Below, piece after piece: positions 38,687 to 48,221 of a DNA stretch of 64,000 nucleotides. The stretch's first letter is position 1. Every line of letters begins with the position of its first letter. This DNA comes from Rhizobiaceae bacterium (GTDB lineage Bacteria > Pseudomonadota > Alphaproteobacteria > Rhizobiales > Rhizobiaceae): the NCBI GenBank assembly GCA_019635775.1, contig JAHBYU010000006.1, forward strand, positions 183,348-247,347, in the 5' to 3' direction. Made by a program: the position numbers and the translations under genes. Below the pieces are notes generated by a model. It was not told where the DNA came from, made no database searches, and was given only the letters and a program-made list of their open reading frames with translations.

Positions 38687-39154
38687 CTATTCGATCACGA
38701 CCAGCGGCATGCCGTATTCGACCGGTTGGGAATCCTCTATGAGGATCGCCTTGACCGTACCCGCACGCGGCGACGGAATCTGGTTCATCGTTTTCATCGC
38801 CTCGATGATGAGCAGAGTCTGGCCTTCCTTGACGGACTGGCCGACCTCGATAAACGGCTTCGCATCCGGCGCGGGAGCCAGATAGGCAGTGCCTACCATC
38901 GGCGAGGGCACCGCGTTCTTGGAAGCATCGGCCGATCCGGTGGCAGGGGCAGGCGATTGCGCGGGTGCGACGGCAGGAGCCGGTGCAGCATATACGGGCG
39001 CGGGCGCCGCAACGGCATGCGCGGGAGCTTGTCGTGAAACGCGAACCTTGAAGGCATCGAGTTCGACCTCGATCTCGGTCAGGTTTGTATCATTCAGTAT
39101 GCCCGCCAGATCGCGGATAAGCTGCTGGTCGATCCCGGTCTTCTTCGTCGTCAT
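38687..39154 (-). CDS. accB: Biotin carboxyl carrier protein of acetyl-CoA carboxylase
   Basis: The 155-residue protein has an N-terminal dimerisation helix, an Ala/Pro-rich linker (residues 42-72) and the biotinyl domain with [10 protein letters not shown], in which Lys121 carries biotin. It shuttles the carboxyl group from AccC to the AccAD transferase. The start ATG lies 27 bp after the aroQ stop. The linker is typical for the family. Confidence 0.96.
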   Translation of the reverse strand: MTTKKTGIDQQLIRDLAGILNDTNLTEIEVELDAFKVRVSRQAPAHAVAAPAPVYAAPAPAVAPAQSPAPATGSADASKNAVPSPMVGTAYLAPAPDAKPFIEVGQSVKEGQTLLIIEAMKTMNQIPSPRAGTVKAILIEDSQPVEYGMPLVVIE

Positions 39155-39181
39155 TTCAAAGCCTTCTTATTATCCGGTCGT

Positions 39182-39616
39182 TCAAATTCGCGCGGCCAGG
39201 GCGCGTAAAGCAAGCGTGTAACCAAGCGAGCCGAAGCCAGCGATCATCCCAACGGCATGCGGAGCGACTTTAGATACATGGCGGAATGGCTCACGCGCAT
39301 GGATGTTGGAAAGGTGCACTTCCACCACAGGCAAGGGCGCAATGGCACGAATCGCATCATGTATGGCAATCGATGTATGTGTATACCCACCTGCGTTTAG
39401 AACGACGCCGCCAGCTTTTTCGCTCGCTTCCTGGATCCAGTCCACCAGAACGCCCTCGTGGTTGGATTGCCTGAAATCAACTTCCAGACCGAGAGAATTC
39501 GCCACATCCCTGCATTCAGCCTCGATATCGGCCAGGGTCGTCGGACCATATATGCCCGGCTCGCGTTTGCCGAGCATGTTCAGGTTCGGACCGTTCAGGA
39601 CGAAGATGGCTGTCAC
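39182..39616 (-). CDS. aroQ: Type II 3-dehydroquinate dehydratase
   Basis: The 144-residue protein opens with [20 protein letters not shown], containing the catalytic Tyr, and has the conserved [30 protein letters not shown] and [15 protein letters not shown]. It dehydrates 3-dehydroquinate in the shikimate pathway. The start is GTG 39616, with a weak site (CAGGGTCC). The pairing with accB-accC is conserved in rhizobia. Confidence 0.95.
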   Translation of the reverse strand: MTAIFVLNGPNLNMLGKREPGIYGPTTLADIEAECRDVANSLGLEVDFRQSNHEGVLVDWIQEASEKAGGVVLNAGGYTHTSIAIHDAIRAIAPLPVVEVHLSNIHAREPFRHVSKVAPHAVGMIAGFGSLGYTLALRALAARI

Positions 39617-39854
39617 GCAGTGGACCCTGTTTCACGCCGGCTATCCGACGCCGCAATCTCTATAGTGGGCTTGGATGGCCGCGAAAAGAGCAGAATCGCG
39701 TCATTTCACGCGAACTAGAGCCGTCTCTAGCAATCAAACACGATCGCTTTACATGACCTTCTACAAGGCTAGCAGCCTTGTTTCAGTCCTTTTTCTGCGC
39801 ATGGTGGCTGGCTGGGCGCTTGGGGCGCTCTTTGAGCAATGGGGAAACATCGAC

Positions 39855-40220
39855 ATGAAAAAAATGGTCTTTATCGCATTGGCTATGATGCTGCCGGTTA
39901 CGAATTCGGTTGCCTTTGCCGAGGACAAAAAAGCGCTTACTCCGGGGATCATAGAGCAGATCGATATCGCATCCAAACTGACGAACTACGGCGTTGAGCG
40001 CAACGATCCGCTCCTTTTGCTGGCCGCAGCCAAGATGATCGTCACTCTGTCACCTAATGCAGCTGCGTCTGCATCACCGCTTACGCCGGCAGAGCTGATC
40101 GAAAAAGCGAAATCGGTTTCCGGCTCATCTACGGACATCGCGAAGCTGGCGGACGAGATTTCTGAAGAGGTGTCGCGTGGTCTCTGCTACGGTCCAGGGA
40201 CCTACTACGGCTGCTTCTAG
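39855..40220 (+). CDS. Small exported protein of unknown function
   Basis: From ATG 39855 (after GGGGAAACATCGAC) the 121-residue protein has a clear signal peptide (KKMVFIALAMMLPVTNSVAFA) and a mature part that is mostly helical (DIASKLTNYGVERNDPLLLLAAAKMI), ending in CYGPGTYYGCF with two Cys. The longer upstream frame to 39675 would hide the signal. I do not recognise the family. It stands alone between aroQ (divergent) and a small leftward frame. Confidence 0.7.
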   Translation: MKKMVFIALAMMLPVTNSVAFAEDKKALTPGIIEQIDIASKLTNYGVERNDPLLLLAAAKMIVTLSPNAAASASPLTPAELIEKAKSVSGSSTDIAKLADEISEEVSRGLCYGPGTYYGCF

Positions 40221-40297
40221 CGGCGTGTAAACCTGCTAGCACCAAAGTGCGGCGTCGGCATCAGCCGTAAGCGTGTAGGTGGCTACCGGTAAAGCGG

Positions 40298-40486
40298 TCA
40301 TGACACAGGTTTTGCCCGCTTTTCCGACAATGCTTTGTCCTTTAGGCGTTCGGCTTCCCTCCGCGCTACCGCAATTTCATCTGCGACGGCGCTCAGTTCA
40401 GTCTCTCTCGCAAGCTGCTCCAGGCGCTTGAGTTCATGATGGATTGTCTCGATCGACGATCGTGACGTTTTAATTTTGTCATTCAT
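40298..40486 (-). CDS. Small coiled-coil-like hypothetical protein
   Basis: The 62-residue frame is highly charged with heptad-like spacing (IETIHHELKRLEQLARETE, then EIAVARREAERLKDKALSE), suggesting a single coiled-coil helix. No ribosome binding site is obvious before the ATG and no family is recognised. It may be real, but the support is only composition. Confidence 0.4.
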   Translation of the reverse strand: MNDKIKTSRSSIETIHHELKRLEQLARETELSAVADEIAVARREAERLKDKALSEKRAKPVS

Positions 40487-40705
40487 ATTGTTTTGACGCC
40501 AATTCCCGCACCAGAAGTGCCTATGGTCCGCTAACCTTACGCTCGGCTGAACGCCATGGATTTAAGTTGCGAGCAATAAAAAGTTGGCAATGTGCAAAGA
40601 AGTCTGCATCCGTATCGCTAGCCACAGTCAGAAGGCTGTCAGCCCGATGCATCGCTGAAACCAAATCCAACCGGCTGCGTTTCTGATAGCCAGCCGCGAG
40701 TTTTC

Positions 40706-42481
40706 ATGCTCACACTTCCACAATTGCTTTCGTTTGCCGTCATCACGCTGATGATGGCTGCCTTTGTCTGGGGCCGTTTGCGCTACGATCTGGTTGCAGC
40801 GCTGTCACTTCTTGCGGCTCTTGCCGTCGGCGTGGTTCCGCCCGACCAGGCGTTTGCCGGATTCAGCGACGACATAGTCATAATCGTCGGCAGCGCGCTG
40901 CTTGTGAGTGCTGGCGTGGCACGAAGTGGCATCATGGAATATGCGCTTCGTCGCTTCTTGCCAGAGCTCAACTCGGTTCGTTCCCAGATCACAATGCTGG
41001 TCGTCACCGTCGCGGTGCTGTCGGCCTTTGTGAAGAACGTAGGCGCATTGGCGATCATGATACCGATTGCGTTTCAATTCGCCCGCCGCTCCTCGGTCTC
41101 GCCGTCGGTCTTTCTGATGCCGATGGCCTTTGCCTCGCTGCTCGGCGGATTGATGACCCAGGTCGGCACCTCGCCGAACATTATTGTTTCCCGCCTGCGC
41201 CAGGAAATAACAGGCACCCCGTTCAGCATGTTCGACTTCACGCCGGTCGGACTCATACTGACTGCGGCCGGCTGCGTCTTCCTGATCCTGTTCTACTGGC
41301 TGTTGCCGCAGCGCACCCGCCAAGACGGTGCTCTGCACGAAGCACTCGACATCAAGAATTATGTCGTTGAGGCAAGTGTAGTGGCAAAATCGACCGTCAC
41401 GGGAAAGACCTTGGGCGATCTACTGAAGATCGCAGCGGGCGACGCCGTCGTCACGTCGATCATCAGGTCGAACAATGTGCGCATCACGCCGTTCCCGGAC
41501 GTCAAGCTGCGAGTGGGCGACATCCTGTTGATCGAAGGCGATCAAGAGGCGCTCGACCGCCTAATCGCGCAGGCAAAGCTGAGCCTGAGTGGCGACAGAA
41601 AAGTGGCCGAAGGGGGTGGAACCGAGACGATCGCGATAGAAGCCGTGATCGGCGAAACTTCGAGCCTGATCGGCTGGTCCGCCGAAAACCTGCTGCTCTT
41701 CGACCGCTTCAACGTGAACCTTCTTGCAGTGAGCCGTAAGAACCAGCGTCTCGATCAGAAAGTCGGCACAGTCACTTTGAGGTTGGGAGACGTCATAGTC
41801 CTGCAGGGGGCAGAGAGTCGACTCCCCCAATTCCTGAAAGATTTCGGTCTGTTGCCGCTTGCAGAGCGCTCCGTTCTGCTTGGAACACCGCGGCGGGGAA
41901 TCGTCCCAGTGATGATTCTTCTTGTGGCCATGCTCGCGACAGCCCTCAGCCTGGTGCCGATACACCTCGCGTTCTTTGCCGCGGCTGTCGCCATGGTCCT
42001 TTTTCGCGTCATACCAATCCGCGAGATCTATGAGTCCATCGACGGTCCAATCCTGGTTATGTTGGCAGCGCTGATACCGGTGAGCGATTCCCTGCGTCGT
42101 ACCGGGGCCACAGATCTGATCGCTTCACTTCTTGCGGATCTAGGCCAGGGGCTCCCGGCATACGGCTCTCTCGGCCTCATTCTGATCGTGGCTATGGCCG
42201 TAACCCCATTCCTAAACAATGCCGCGACTGTTCTCGTCATGGCTCCGATAGCAGCGGGGTTCGCCGATACGCTTGGCTATCGCCCAGAAGCCTTCTTGAT
42301 GGCGGTCGCCATCGGAGCAGGATGTGATTTCCTCACCCCGATCGGCCACCAATGCAATACATTGGTTATGAGCCCTGGCGGTTACCGATTTTCGGACTAC
42401 CCAAGGTTGGGGTTGCCGCTGTCATTGCTGGTGATTGTGGTAGCCGTGCCAGCACTGATGATCGTCTGGCCCCTTGGCTGA
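40706..42481 (+). CDS. SLC13-type permease with two RCK_C (TrkA-C) domains
   Basis: The 591-residue protein has a divalent-anion:sodium-symporter-like fold. An N-terminal membrane half contains NVGALAIMIPIAFQFAR and GTSPNIIVSRL, and a C-terminal membrane half contains TPFLNNAATVLVMAPIA and GHQCNTLVMSPGGY. Between them are two soluble RCK_C domains (about residues 215-285 and 305-390), seen as ITPFPDVKLRVGDILLIEG and LRLGDVIVLQG. Such proteins carry sulfate, dicarboxylates or related anions; the substrate is not clear here. No operon partner is evident. Confidence 0.9.
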   Translation: MLTLPQLLSFAVITLMMAAFVWGRLRYDLVAALSLLAALAVGVVPPDQAFAGFSDDIVIIVGSALLVSAGVARSGIMEYALRRFLPELNSVRSQITMLVVTVAVLSAFVKNVGALAIMIPIAFQFARRSSVSPSVFLMPMAFASLLGGLMTQVGTSPNIIVSRLRQEITGTPFSMFDFTPVGLILTAAGCVFLILFYWLLPQRTRQDGALHEALDIKNYVVEASVVAKSTVTGKTLGDLLKIAAGDAVVTSIIRSNNVRITPFPDVKLRVGDILLIEGDQEALDRLIAQAKLSLSGDRKVAEGGGTETIAIEAVIGETSSLIGWSAENLLLFDRFNVNLLAVSRKNQRLDQKVGTVTLRLGDVIVLQGAESRLPQFLKDFGLLPLAERSVLLGTPRRGIVPVMILLVAMLATALSLVPIHLAFFAAAVAMVLFRVIPIREIYESIDGPILVMLAALIPVSDSLRRTGATDLIASLLADLGQGLPAYGSLGLILIVAMAVTPFLNNAATVLVMAPIAAGFADTLGYRPEAFLMAVAIGAGCDFLTPIGHQCNTLVMSPGGYRFSDYPRLGLPLSLLVIVVAVPALMIVWPLG

Positions 42482-42483
42482 AG

Positions 42484-43185
42484 TCAAACATGAACGTCGC
42501 CGTGAGCGAGTTCGCCATCCCGTGCGCCAATACCAAACGCAAATACGACCAGCGCTACATAAAAGATGCCGACAACCACGACGATTGGCCATCCCGATAT
42601 CGGACCGAGTGCCGCATTTCGGACTGCGTCATTAAGAGAGTGAACAAGCCCGATCCCGCCAGCATCACTCTGAAGGCTGGGCGTGGATATCTTCAAAACC
42701 CATGCCAACAGCAGGATCAGATACATATAGATGTAATTGCGTCGAAGGCGTCTGGAGAACGCCGTAGCGTGAGAGATCAGAAATTGGGGGGTACGCAAAC
42801 CCTCGCCAAGGATAGCCAGCCAGTTTGCAGCATATTCAGGTTGTGGCGAAAAGACCTGCGCAAAGTAGTGTCTTTCCAATTGCCTCACCCTTGCGCGGTA
42901 AACGTCGAAAAAGCGATATCGGCGCGCTTCGATCCAAAGCAGCAGAAGCACGAGAAGCATCGCGAAAAGCAGTACGCCGTGATGAGCGCTCGGGGTTGAC
43001 AGCGAGACGGACAGCATCGCCGCTACAACCGTGATCGCCCAGTTCGACGTTCGGTCAAGCCGGTCCCTCCACCCAGCCATCCTTGCGATTTCGGCCCTGT
43101 GAAAGTGCGAGATAGTCGTCACAAACTCACCAGGGGACAGAGGCCCCCGCCCGTGATTGAGCTGGTCAGGAAGTTCGCTTTCCAT
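42484..43185 (-). CDS. DUF2270 membrane protein
   Basis: The 233-residue protein from ATG 43185 has FVTTISHFHRAEIARMAGWRDRLDRT before two adjacent helices (TVVAAMLSVSLS, LLLFAMLLVLLLLWIE), then YRFFDVYRARVRQLERHYFA, and two helices near the C-terminus. This matches DUF2270, a predicted integral membrane family of unknown function. Its stop is 2 bp from the permease stop (convergent). Confidence 0.85.
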   Translation of the reverse strand: MESELPDQLNHGRGPLSPGEFVTTISHFHRAEIARMAGWRDRLDRTSNWAITVVAAMLSVSLSTPSAHHGVLLFAMLLVLLLLWIEARRYRFFDVYRARVRQLERHYFAQVFSPQPEYAANWLAILGEGLRTPQFLISHATAFSRRLRRNYIYMYLILLLAWVLKISTPSLQSDAGGIGLVHSLNDAVRNAALGPISGWPIVVVVGIFYVALVVFAFGIGARDGELAHGDVHV

Positions 43186-43538
43186 CGGTTTACCTCGGCC
43201 AAGCAATGTAGCGCCGGAGACGCGCACGTCGAGAAAAAGTAGGGAGCGATGGGGCGCGCGGGCCGATGGCCCTGAGGATTGCAGCAAGCGGCATCTCTCG
43301 CAAGCAGCGACCAATACGATTTCCAACCGCGCTGCTAAGGTGCGGAGATGTCAAGATGCATGCCGGCAGAGCTCCGGGGGTTTCGGCACGGCACAATCAG
43401 TACCGCGAAAGGAGATACATCTTTATTTTCAGTACTTTGAATAATCTACGTGGCGGAGGGGATGGGTCTGACGTCGAACCTTCTCTGGCGCGGCCAACGT
43501 TTTCGCGGACTGCGTCCCTCGCATATCTGAACCGCCGT
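43186..43538. other. Intergenic region, nothing recognised
   Basis: About 350 bp between two leftward genes. It contains a short AT-richer stretch near 43410-43450. No convincing frame, hairpin with T-run or known site was seen. It marks the change from core genes to the metal-resistance region. Confidence 0.5.
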
Positions 43539-44810
43539 TCAGCCGTATATCCCGAACAGGAGCCATCCCAATACCCCGGCGACGAGTATCGCCAGGACGA
43601 TGTTCAGCTTCGACTTCCAGAGGTAGAGCACAGCGAGAGCCAGCGCGAAAATCAACATGCCGGCGGGCAGAGACGGCAGCCGCAGTATAAGCGTCACCGC
43701 TAGTTCCACTGTCGTTGCCGCGATGAGACCGACCACCCCTGCGGCGACTCCTTCGAGGAAACCATGCAAGGTCCTATTCTCGACGACCTGCTCGAGCCGC
43801 TCATGAAAGAGCAGCGAAAAGCCAAAGGCGGGCAGGAAGATGCCGACCGTCATGGCGACAGCCCCTAGCGGGCCACCTCCGAAATAGCCGACGAAGGTAG
43901 AAAAGATGATGAGCGGAGCCGGAAGGATACCCGAGAGCGCAAGGCCGTCGAGGAACTGGGCGTCGGTCATCCAGCCACTGCCAACCGCATCGTCACGCAG
44001 AAACGGGATGACCGTGTAAGCTCCGCCGAAAGTCAGCAGCCCCGCCTTCAGGCCCGAGAGGAACAGGCCCCAAACCGAAGGCTGGTCTGCCATTCCTTCC
44101 GCAGATGCCGTGCCAGGCGAGAGGGGCGGCAGGATCCCACTTTCTTGACCAACAGCGTAGGCAATCAAAGCAGCCGCCAGCAATGCTATTGCCGCGACTG
44201 CGGGTTGTCCCCGCTGCACCAGTACGTAACAAATGCCGGCCGCCGGAAGGGTGATCCAGAAGCTAGCACCTACCAGCGCCGCCACCGCGCTCGCCGCGCC
44301 GATGCCCCACAGCCATCTGTCGAGTAGGACGTGTTCGCCGATCCGGTGAACCGCGCGGACGATCAGGGCAATGACCGCGACCTGAACGCCGAGGAAGATC
44401 GGCCCCAGCGCCGATTGAGTGATGTCGATGGTGAAGTAGAGCCACGACAGGGCGAACATCAATATGAAGCCCGGCAGCATAAATCCCAGGCCAGCCAGGA
44501 GACCACCGAGGCGCTTTCCCGCCAACATGCCGATATGGACGCAGAGCTCATGCGCCTCTGGTCCGGGCAGCACCTGATAGACGGCAAGCAGGCGGTTGAA
44601 ACGCCCGCTCGACAACCAGCGCTCCTCGTCGACCAGCTCTCGGCGTATCATTGCGATCTGAGCGACGGGCCCGCCCCAGGCGAGCAGGCCGAAGCGGAGG
44701 AAACGAACGAAGATCTGCCAAGATGACTGCGCTGGTGGCGACAGGTCAGCCGCCCCGCCGGATGCGATGGTCTCGGCAGGAATCTGGTTAGAGGTCGAAG
44801 AGGAGTTCAT
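43539..44810 (-). CDS. chrA: Chromate transporter ChrA, second copy
   Basis: The 423-residue two-domain ChrA has FGLLAWGGPVAQIAMIRREL and YQVLPGPEAHELCVHIG in half one, and GLLTFGGAYTVIPFLRDDAV and LSGILPAPLIIFSTFVGYFG in half two. ATG 44810 follows GGGAGGTGCAAG and overlaps the stop of the preceding gene by 4 bp, so the two are translationally coupled. It exports chromate. It differs clearly from the copy at 28857 and, unlike that copy, sits with a regulator-type partner. Confidence 0.93.
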   Translation of the reverse strand: MNSSSTSNQIPAETIASGGAADLSPPAQSSWQIFVRFLRFGLLAWGGPVAQIAMIRRELVDEERWLSSGRFNRLLAVYQVLPGPEAHELCVHIGMLAGKRLGGLLAGLGFMLPGFILMFALSWLYFTIDITQSALGPIFLGVQVAVIALIVRAVHRIGEHVLLDRWLWGIGAASAVAALVGASFWITLPAAGICYVLVQRGQPAVAAIALLAAALIAYAVGQESGILPPLSPGTASAEGMADQPSVWGLFLSGLKAGLLTFGGAYTVIPFLRDDAVGSGWMTDAQFLDGLALSGILPAPLIIFSTFVGYFGGGPLGAVAMTVGIFLPAFGFSLLFHERLEQVVENRTLHGFLEGVAAGVVGLIAATTVELAVTLILRLPSLPAGMLIFALALAVLYLWKSKLNIVLAILVAGVLGWLLFGIYG

Positions 44811-45631
44811 CTTGCACCTCCCGCTTTTGCGGAGGGCCAGTTGTGCGTCTCGGCCGTCGCATCGCGCGCCCATCGATAGAAAGCGTCATATAGCGCTAAT
44901 CCTGCGTCGAGCTGTTCGAGGTCATCAGAGAACATCCGCGAGAGGCCGAGAGAAGCGGCAAGGAGCCCCGACGCTTCCGGCTCCAGGTCCAGGCGGGCGG
45001 TGTCTGCTCCCCTGACGATCCGCGCCAGCCGCAGCAGCGGTTCTGTGCCGATTCCGAACTCTTCGACCATCACGTCAAAGGTGCACAGCTCGCCGCGATG
45101 GCTCCAAAATACGTTCTCCACGTCGAAGGGAGCGGCGCCGAACCGCTCGGCCACGGCCTCCACTTCCTGTGGAGCGACGAACAGAAACACGGCATGCGGG
45201 TCCACAAAGCGGCGGATGAGCCAGGGACAAGCGATGCGGTCGATCTTTGGTCGCGCTCGTGTGACCCAGACCGAGCGCCCTTGCGCGTCACGAGGCGGGA
45301 TACGCTCCTCGGGCACCGTGGGCAGTGCCGCAGCCGCCCAAGCTTCGTATCCGCCCTCCAACGCTTCCGCCGCAATCCCGTGATGTCGCAGCCAAGCGGC
45401 CACACCCTCACTGAGCTTCCTGCCTTGCTGGCATATGACGATCGCCTGGCGAGCATCGAGGTCGCCCGCCCAGTCTGGAACCGATGAATGGGATTTGCGG
45501 ACCGATCCGGGAACAAGACGTGGTGCGGCGGCGAAGTCTTGGTCCGTCCGCACGTCTACGAGCGTCGGGCAGCCGGGCGTGCCATAGAGACGGGAGAGCT
45601 TTTCTATGGAAATTGTTGTGGGAGATGGCAT
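44807..45631 (-). CDS. Rhodanese-ChrB C-terminal domain fusion
   Basis: The 274-residue protein starts at ATG 45631 after AACGGAGGACGCGCC. Residues about 5-105 are a rhodanese domain (PTLVDVRTDQDFAAAP, with the active-site Cys in VICQQGRKLS). From about residue 118 comes the ChrB C-terminal domain, WVTRARPKIDRIACPWLIRRF and FDVENVFWSHRGELCTFDVM. In chromate clusters this domain is linked to chromate sensing or resistance. The fusion may couple a sulfur-transfer or redox step to chromate detoxification; this is inference. Confidence 0.88.
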   Translation of the reverse strand: MPSPTTISIEKLSRLYGTPGCPTLVDVRTDQDFAAAPRLVPGSVRKSHSSVPDWAGDLDARQAIVICQQGRKLSEGVAAWLRHHGIAAEALEGGYEAWAAAALPTVPEERIPPRDAQGRSVWVTRARPKIDRIACPWLIRRFVDPHAVFLFVAPQEVEAVAERFGAAPFDVENVFWSHRGELCTFDVMVEEFGIGTEPLLRLARIVRGADTARLDLEPEASGLLAASLGLSRMFSDDLEQLDAGLALYDAFYRWARDATAETHNWPSAKAGGAR

Positions 45632-45683
45632 GGCGCGTCCTCCGTTGCCGGATTGATCAGGACGCGATGCTTGAGCCGTAGCC

Positions 45684-45709
45684 TCATGGGGAGACCGCAG
45701 TCCCCATGA
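45684..45709 (-). terminator. Stem-loop between the NicO gene and the chromate pair
   Basis: TCATGGGGA and TCCCCATGA form a perfect 9-bp stem with an 8-nt loop. It lies 42 bp downstream of the NicO stop and 53 bp upstream of the rhodanese-ChrB start, so it could end the nickel operon or be an operator of the chromate pair. No T-run follows. Confidence 0.45.
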
Positions 45710-45750
45710 AAGATTCATCGCGCCACGGGCGGCACGGTGTCAAGAGCTTC

Positions 45751-46470
45751 CTAGTCCAGGAGCGAATTAAGGGCGACTGCCGCGAGAATGAGCCCCGCCA
45801 GAATCTGGATAGCACGCGTGACTCGATCGAGAAGCTTAGGCCGCGACGACAACAACTGGAGGAGCTGGCGCCTGAACAGAACCGCGGCGAGCGCTACGGA
45901 GGCGAGCACAAGCGTCACTCCCGCCATCATGACCACGGCGAAAGCGACACCCGCCTCGGGCACGCCTCGCGAGATCGCGAAGGTCATGACGAAGAGGGTC
46001 AGCGGGCATGGGATGAGCCCCGCTGCGAATCCTGCAGCCAAGCCGTGGCCATGGACGTGGCCGGTCCCGCGGAAGCCTTGCCATAGCATCCAGACTCCTA
46101 TGGCGCCGAGCAGCCCGCGGCTGAGGTCCTCAAGAAGCGGCGCGCGACTGACGCTGCCGAGCGTGACGGAGACGAGCGGCAGCGACAGAAGCGCGATCAG
46201 GACTGACATGCCAACATGGACAAAGGAGAGCACTAGGGAGACCGTCAGACCGCGCGGCACGCTCGCGCTCGATCCGGTCAGATAGGTCGCGAGCACGGCC
46301 TTGCTATGGCCGGGTGTCAGCGCGTGGACGGCGCCGAACAAAACGCCCATGGGAAGATAGGTTGCCAGCAGCGACCAGTCTCCCGACTCGGCGAACGCTT
46401 TGATGCGATCGGCAAAGGCGAGATAGATCTCGCGCTGGATCGCTACGAGATCCTGGAACAGCCACATCAT
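45751..46470 (-). CDS. NicO/RcnA-type nickel-cobalt exporter
   Basis: The 239-residue protein has about six helices and the motif GAVHALTPGHSKAVLATYL in the first third, the conserved His pattern of the NicO (RcnA) family. A short HVHGHG loop and LIPCPLTLFVMTFAISRG follow. RcnA-like proteins export Ni(II) and Co(II). The long His-rich loop of RcnA is reduced to HVHGHG. It overlaps the upstream gene by 4 bp and is the last gene of the operon starting at 48502. Confidence 0.86.
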   Translation of the reverse strand: MMWLFQDLVAIQREIYLAFADRIKAFAESGDWSLLATYLPMGVLFGAVHALTPGHSKAVLATYLTGSSASVPRGLTVSLVLSFVHVGMSVLIALLSLPLVSVTLGSVSRAPLLEDLSRGLLGAIGVWMLWQGFRGTGHVHGHGLAAGFAAGLIPCPLTLFVMTFAISRGVPEAGVAFAVVMMAGVTLVLASVALAAVLFRRQLLQLLSSRPKLLDRVTRAIQILAGLILAAVALNSLLD

Positions 46471-46901
46471 GCGGCCAGCTCCGCCGTCGCCGTCGCCAGC
46501 ACCATGTACCGTGCCGTCTTGGCGATGGCGACCAGCAAGAGAAAGCTCCAGAACGGCTCCCGAAGGACTCCCGCCGCGACGGTGAGCGCGTCACCGCCGA
46601 CAGGCAGCCACGACAGCAACAGAGTCCATCGACCCCACTTGTCATACCAGGCCGACGCCCGATCCAGAGCAGACGCGGAAACCGGGAACCAGCGGTGTTC
46701 CTGGAAACGCTCGACACCGCGTCCGAGCCCCCAGTTAACAACCGCGCCGAGCGTGTTGCTGACGCTTGCGACGGCGACCAGCGGGACGATGGGGTATCCA
46801 GCAAGCTGAAGCCCCACCACCGCTTCCGATTGAGCGGGAAGGATCGTGGCCGCTAGAAAGGCGACGGCGAACAGGCCAGACAGCTCAAGGAGTCCTTCCA
46901 C
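46467..46901 (-). CDS. YqaA-type small membrane protein
   Basis: The 144-residue protein resembles YqaA, a DedA/SNARE-associated relative: ATILPAQSEAVVGLQLAGY, then ASVSNTLGAVVNWGLGRG and WLPVGGDALTVAAGVLRE. Four helices are likely. The function of YqaA is unknown. It sits between the MFS exporter (6-bp gap) and the NicO gene (4-bp overlap), so it is part of the metal operon. Confidence 0.82.
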   Translation of the reverse strand: MEGLLELSGLFAVAFLAATILPAQSEAVVGLQLAGYPIVPLVAVASVSNTLGAVVNWGLGRGVERFQEHRWFPVSASALDRASAWYDKWGRWTLLLSWLPVGGDALTVAAGVLREPFWSFLLLVAIAKTARYMVLATATAELAA

Positions 46902-46907
46902 GCGCCG

Positions 46908-48221
46908 TCAGCTCCGGCCGGGCCAGGCGACATGCAGGTCGTCGATGACAAAGGCATGCACATGACGGTGCGGTCCGCCAGCCTCAGAAAGGTGCGGATG
47001 GTCGGCCGGGAGGTCATGATGGCTGTGTTCTAGTTCCTCTGGATCTGCAGCGGGCCAGACGACCAGCGCAATGCCGATTGCGGCAGCCGCGAGCAAGGCG
47101 AGCAACATCGCCGTCGCAGGTAGGCCTAGCGTTGCCCCAGCCCATCCTGCGAGCGGATAAGTGAGCAGCCAGCAGGCATGCGAGAGCGCGAACTGCGCGG
47201 CGAAAACCGCCGGGCGGTCCTCGGCGTGCGCCGAGCGCCGCAGTAGTCGGCCTGAAGGGGTCTGCGCCATCGAGTAACCCAACCCGAGCATGAACCAGAG
47301 CGGCAAAAGCCACTCGTAGGATTGCAGGGTCGCGGCGGCGAACGTGCCCACCGCAAGCAATCCGGCGCCGCCAAGCATTGCCACACGGTCAGGGAAAGCC
47401 TCCAGCAGGCGGGGCAAGGTGAGCGCCGCGAGCATGGAGCCTCCACCGAACGCTCCAAGGGCGACCGCCATCGCCTGCTGGTCGAGCCCGAACGCTGCCT
47501 GCACGTAGACGACGGTGTTCACGATCACCAATGCCCCTGCGGAAGCAACCGCGAGGTTGATCGCAAGGAGCCCTCTAAGGCGTGGCGTGGCGAGGTAGAT
47601 ACGGATGCCACGCGTGGTGCGGTCGTAGACACCGCGCGGTTTGGTTGGCTTCGGGCTTGGCAGGGCCACTGTTAGTACGAGAGCGGCCGAGGCGAGGAAG
47701 CCGATAACCGTGCCCGCAAACAGGCTATGAAAGGAAATGACGGTCAAGAGCGCAGCGGCTAACATCGGGCTGACGACGCTTTCGAGGTCATACGCGAGCC
47801 GGGAGAGCGACAGCGCGCGGGTATATTCCTTCTCGTCGGGAAGAATGTCCGGAATGGTCGCCTGGAACGTCGGCGTGAAGGCGGCCGAGGCCGACTGCAA
47901 CAGGAAGATCAGGACGTAGACCTGCCATACCTCGGTGACAAAGGGCAGAAACACTGCGACCGCGGCGCGGACGAGATCGAGCACCACCAGCATTGCCCTC
48001 CGCGGCACCCGTTCCGTAAACGCAGACGCGACCGGCGCGACGCCGACATAGGCGATCATCTTGATGGCGAGCGCAGTCCCGAGCACCGCACCCGCATTCT
48101 CTCCCGCCAGGTCAAAGGCAAGTAGGCCGAGTGCTACGGTCAGCAGTCCCGTGCCGACCAGCGCGATCACCTGGGCGGAGAACAAGTGGCGATAGGTTCG
48201 GTTGGAGAGGACGGCCAGCAT
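46908..48221 (-). CDS. MFS exporter with His-rich tail (NreB-like)
   Basis: The 437-residue protein is a twelve-helix MFS transporter (opening SNRTYRHLFSAQVIALVGTG, then VASAFTERVPRRAMLVVLD). The C-terminal 40 residues are His-rich (HSHHDLPADHPHLSEAGG, then PHRHVHAF). A His-rich tail on an MFS protein is the mark of NreB nickel exporters. Its start overlaps the stop of the regulator gene (TGATG), so translation is coupled. Nickel is the likely substrate, cobalt possible. Confidence 0.85.
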   Translation of the reverse strand: MLAVLSNRTYRHLFSAQVIALVGTGLLTVALGLLAFDLAGENAGAVLGTALAIKMIAYVGVAPVASAFTERVPRRAMLVVLDLVRAAVAVFLPFVTEVWQVYVLIFLLQSASAAFTPTFQATIPDILPDEKEYTRALSLSRLAYDLESVVSPMLAAALLTVISFHSLFAGTVIGFLASAALVLTVALPSPKPTKPRGVYDRTTRGIRIYLATPRLRGLLAINLAVASAGALVIVNTVVYVQAAFGLDQQAMAVALGAFGGGSMLAALTLPRLLEAFPDRVAMLGGAGLLAVGTFAAATLQSYEWLLPLWFMLGLGYSMAQTPSGRLLRRSAHAEDRPAVFAAQFALSHACWLLTYPLAGWAGATLGLPATAMLLALLAAAAIGIALVVWPAADPEELEHSHHDLPADHPHLSEAGGPHRHVHAFVIDDLHVAWPGRS

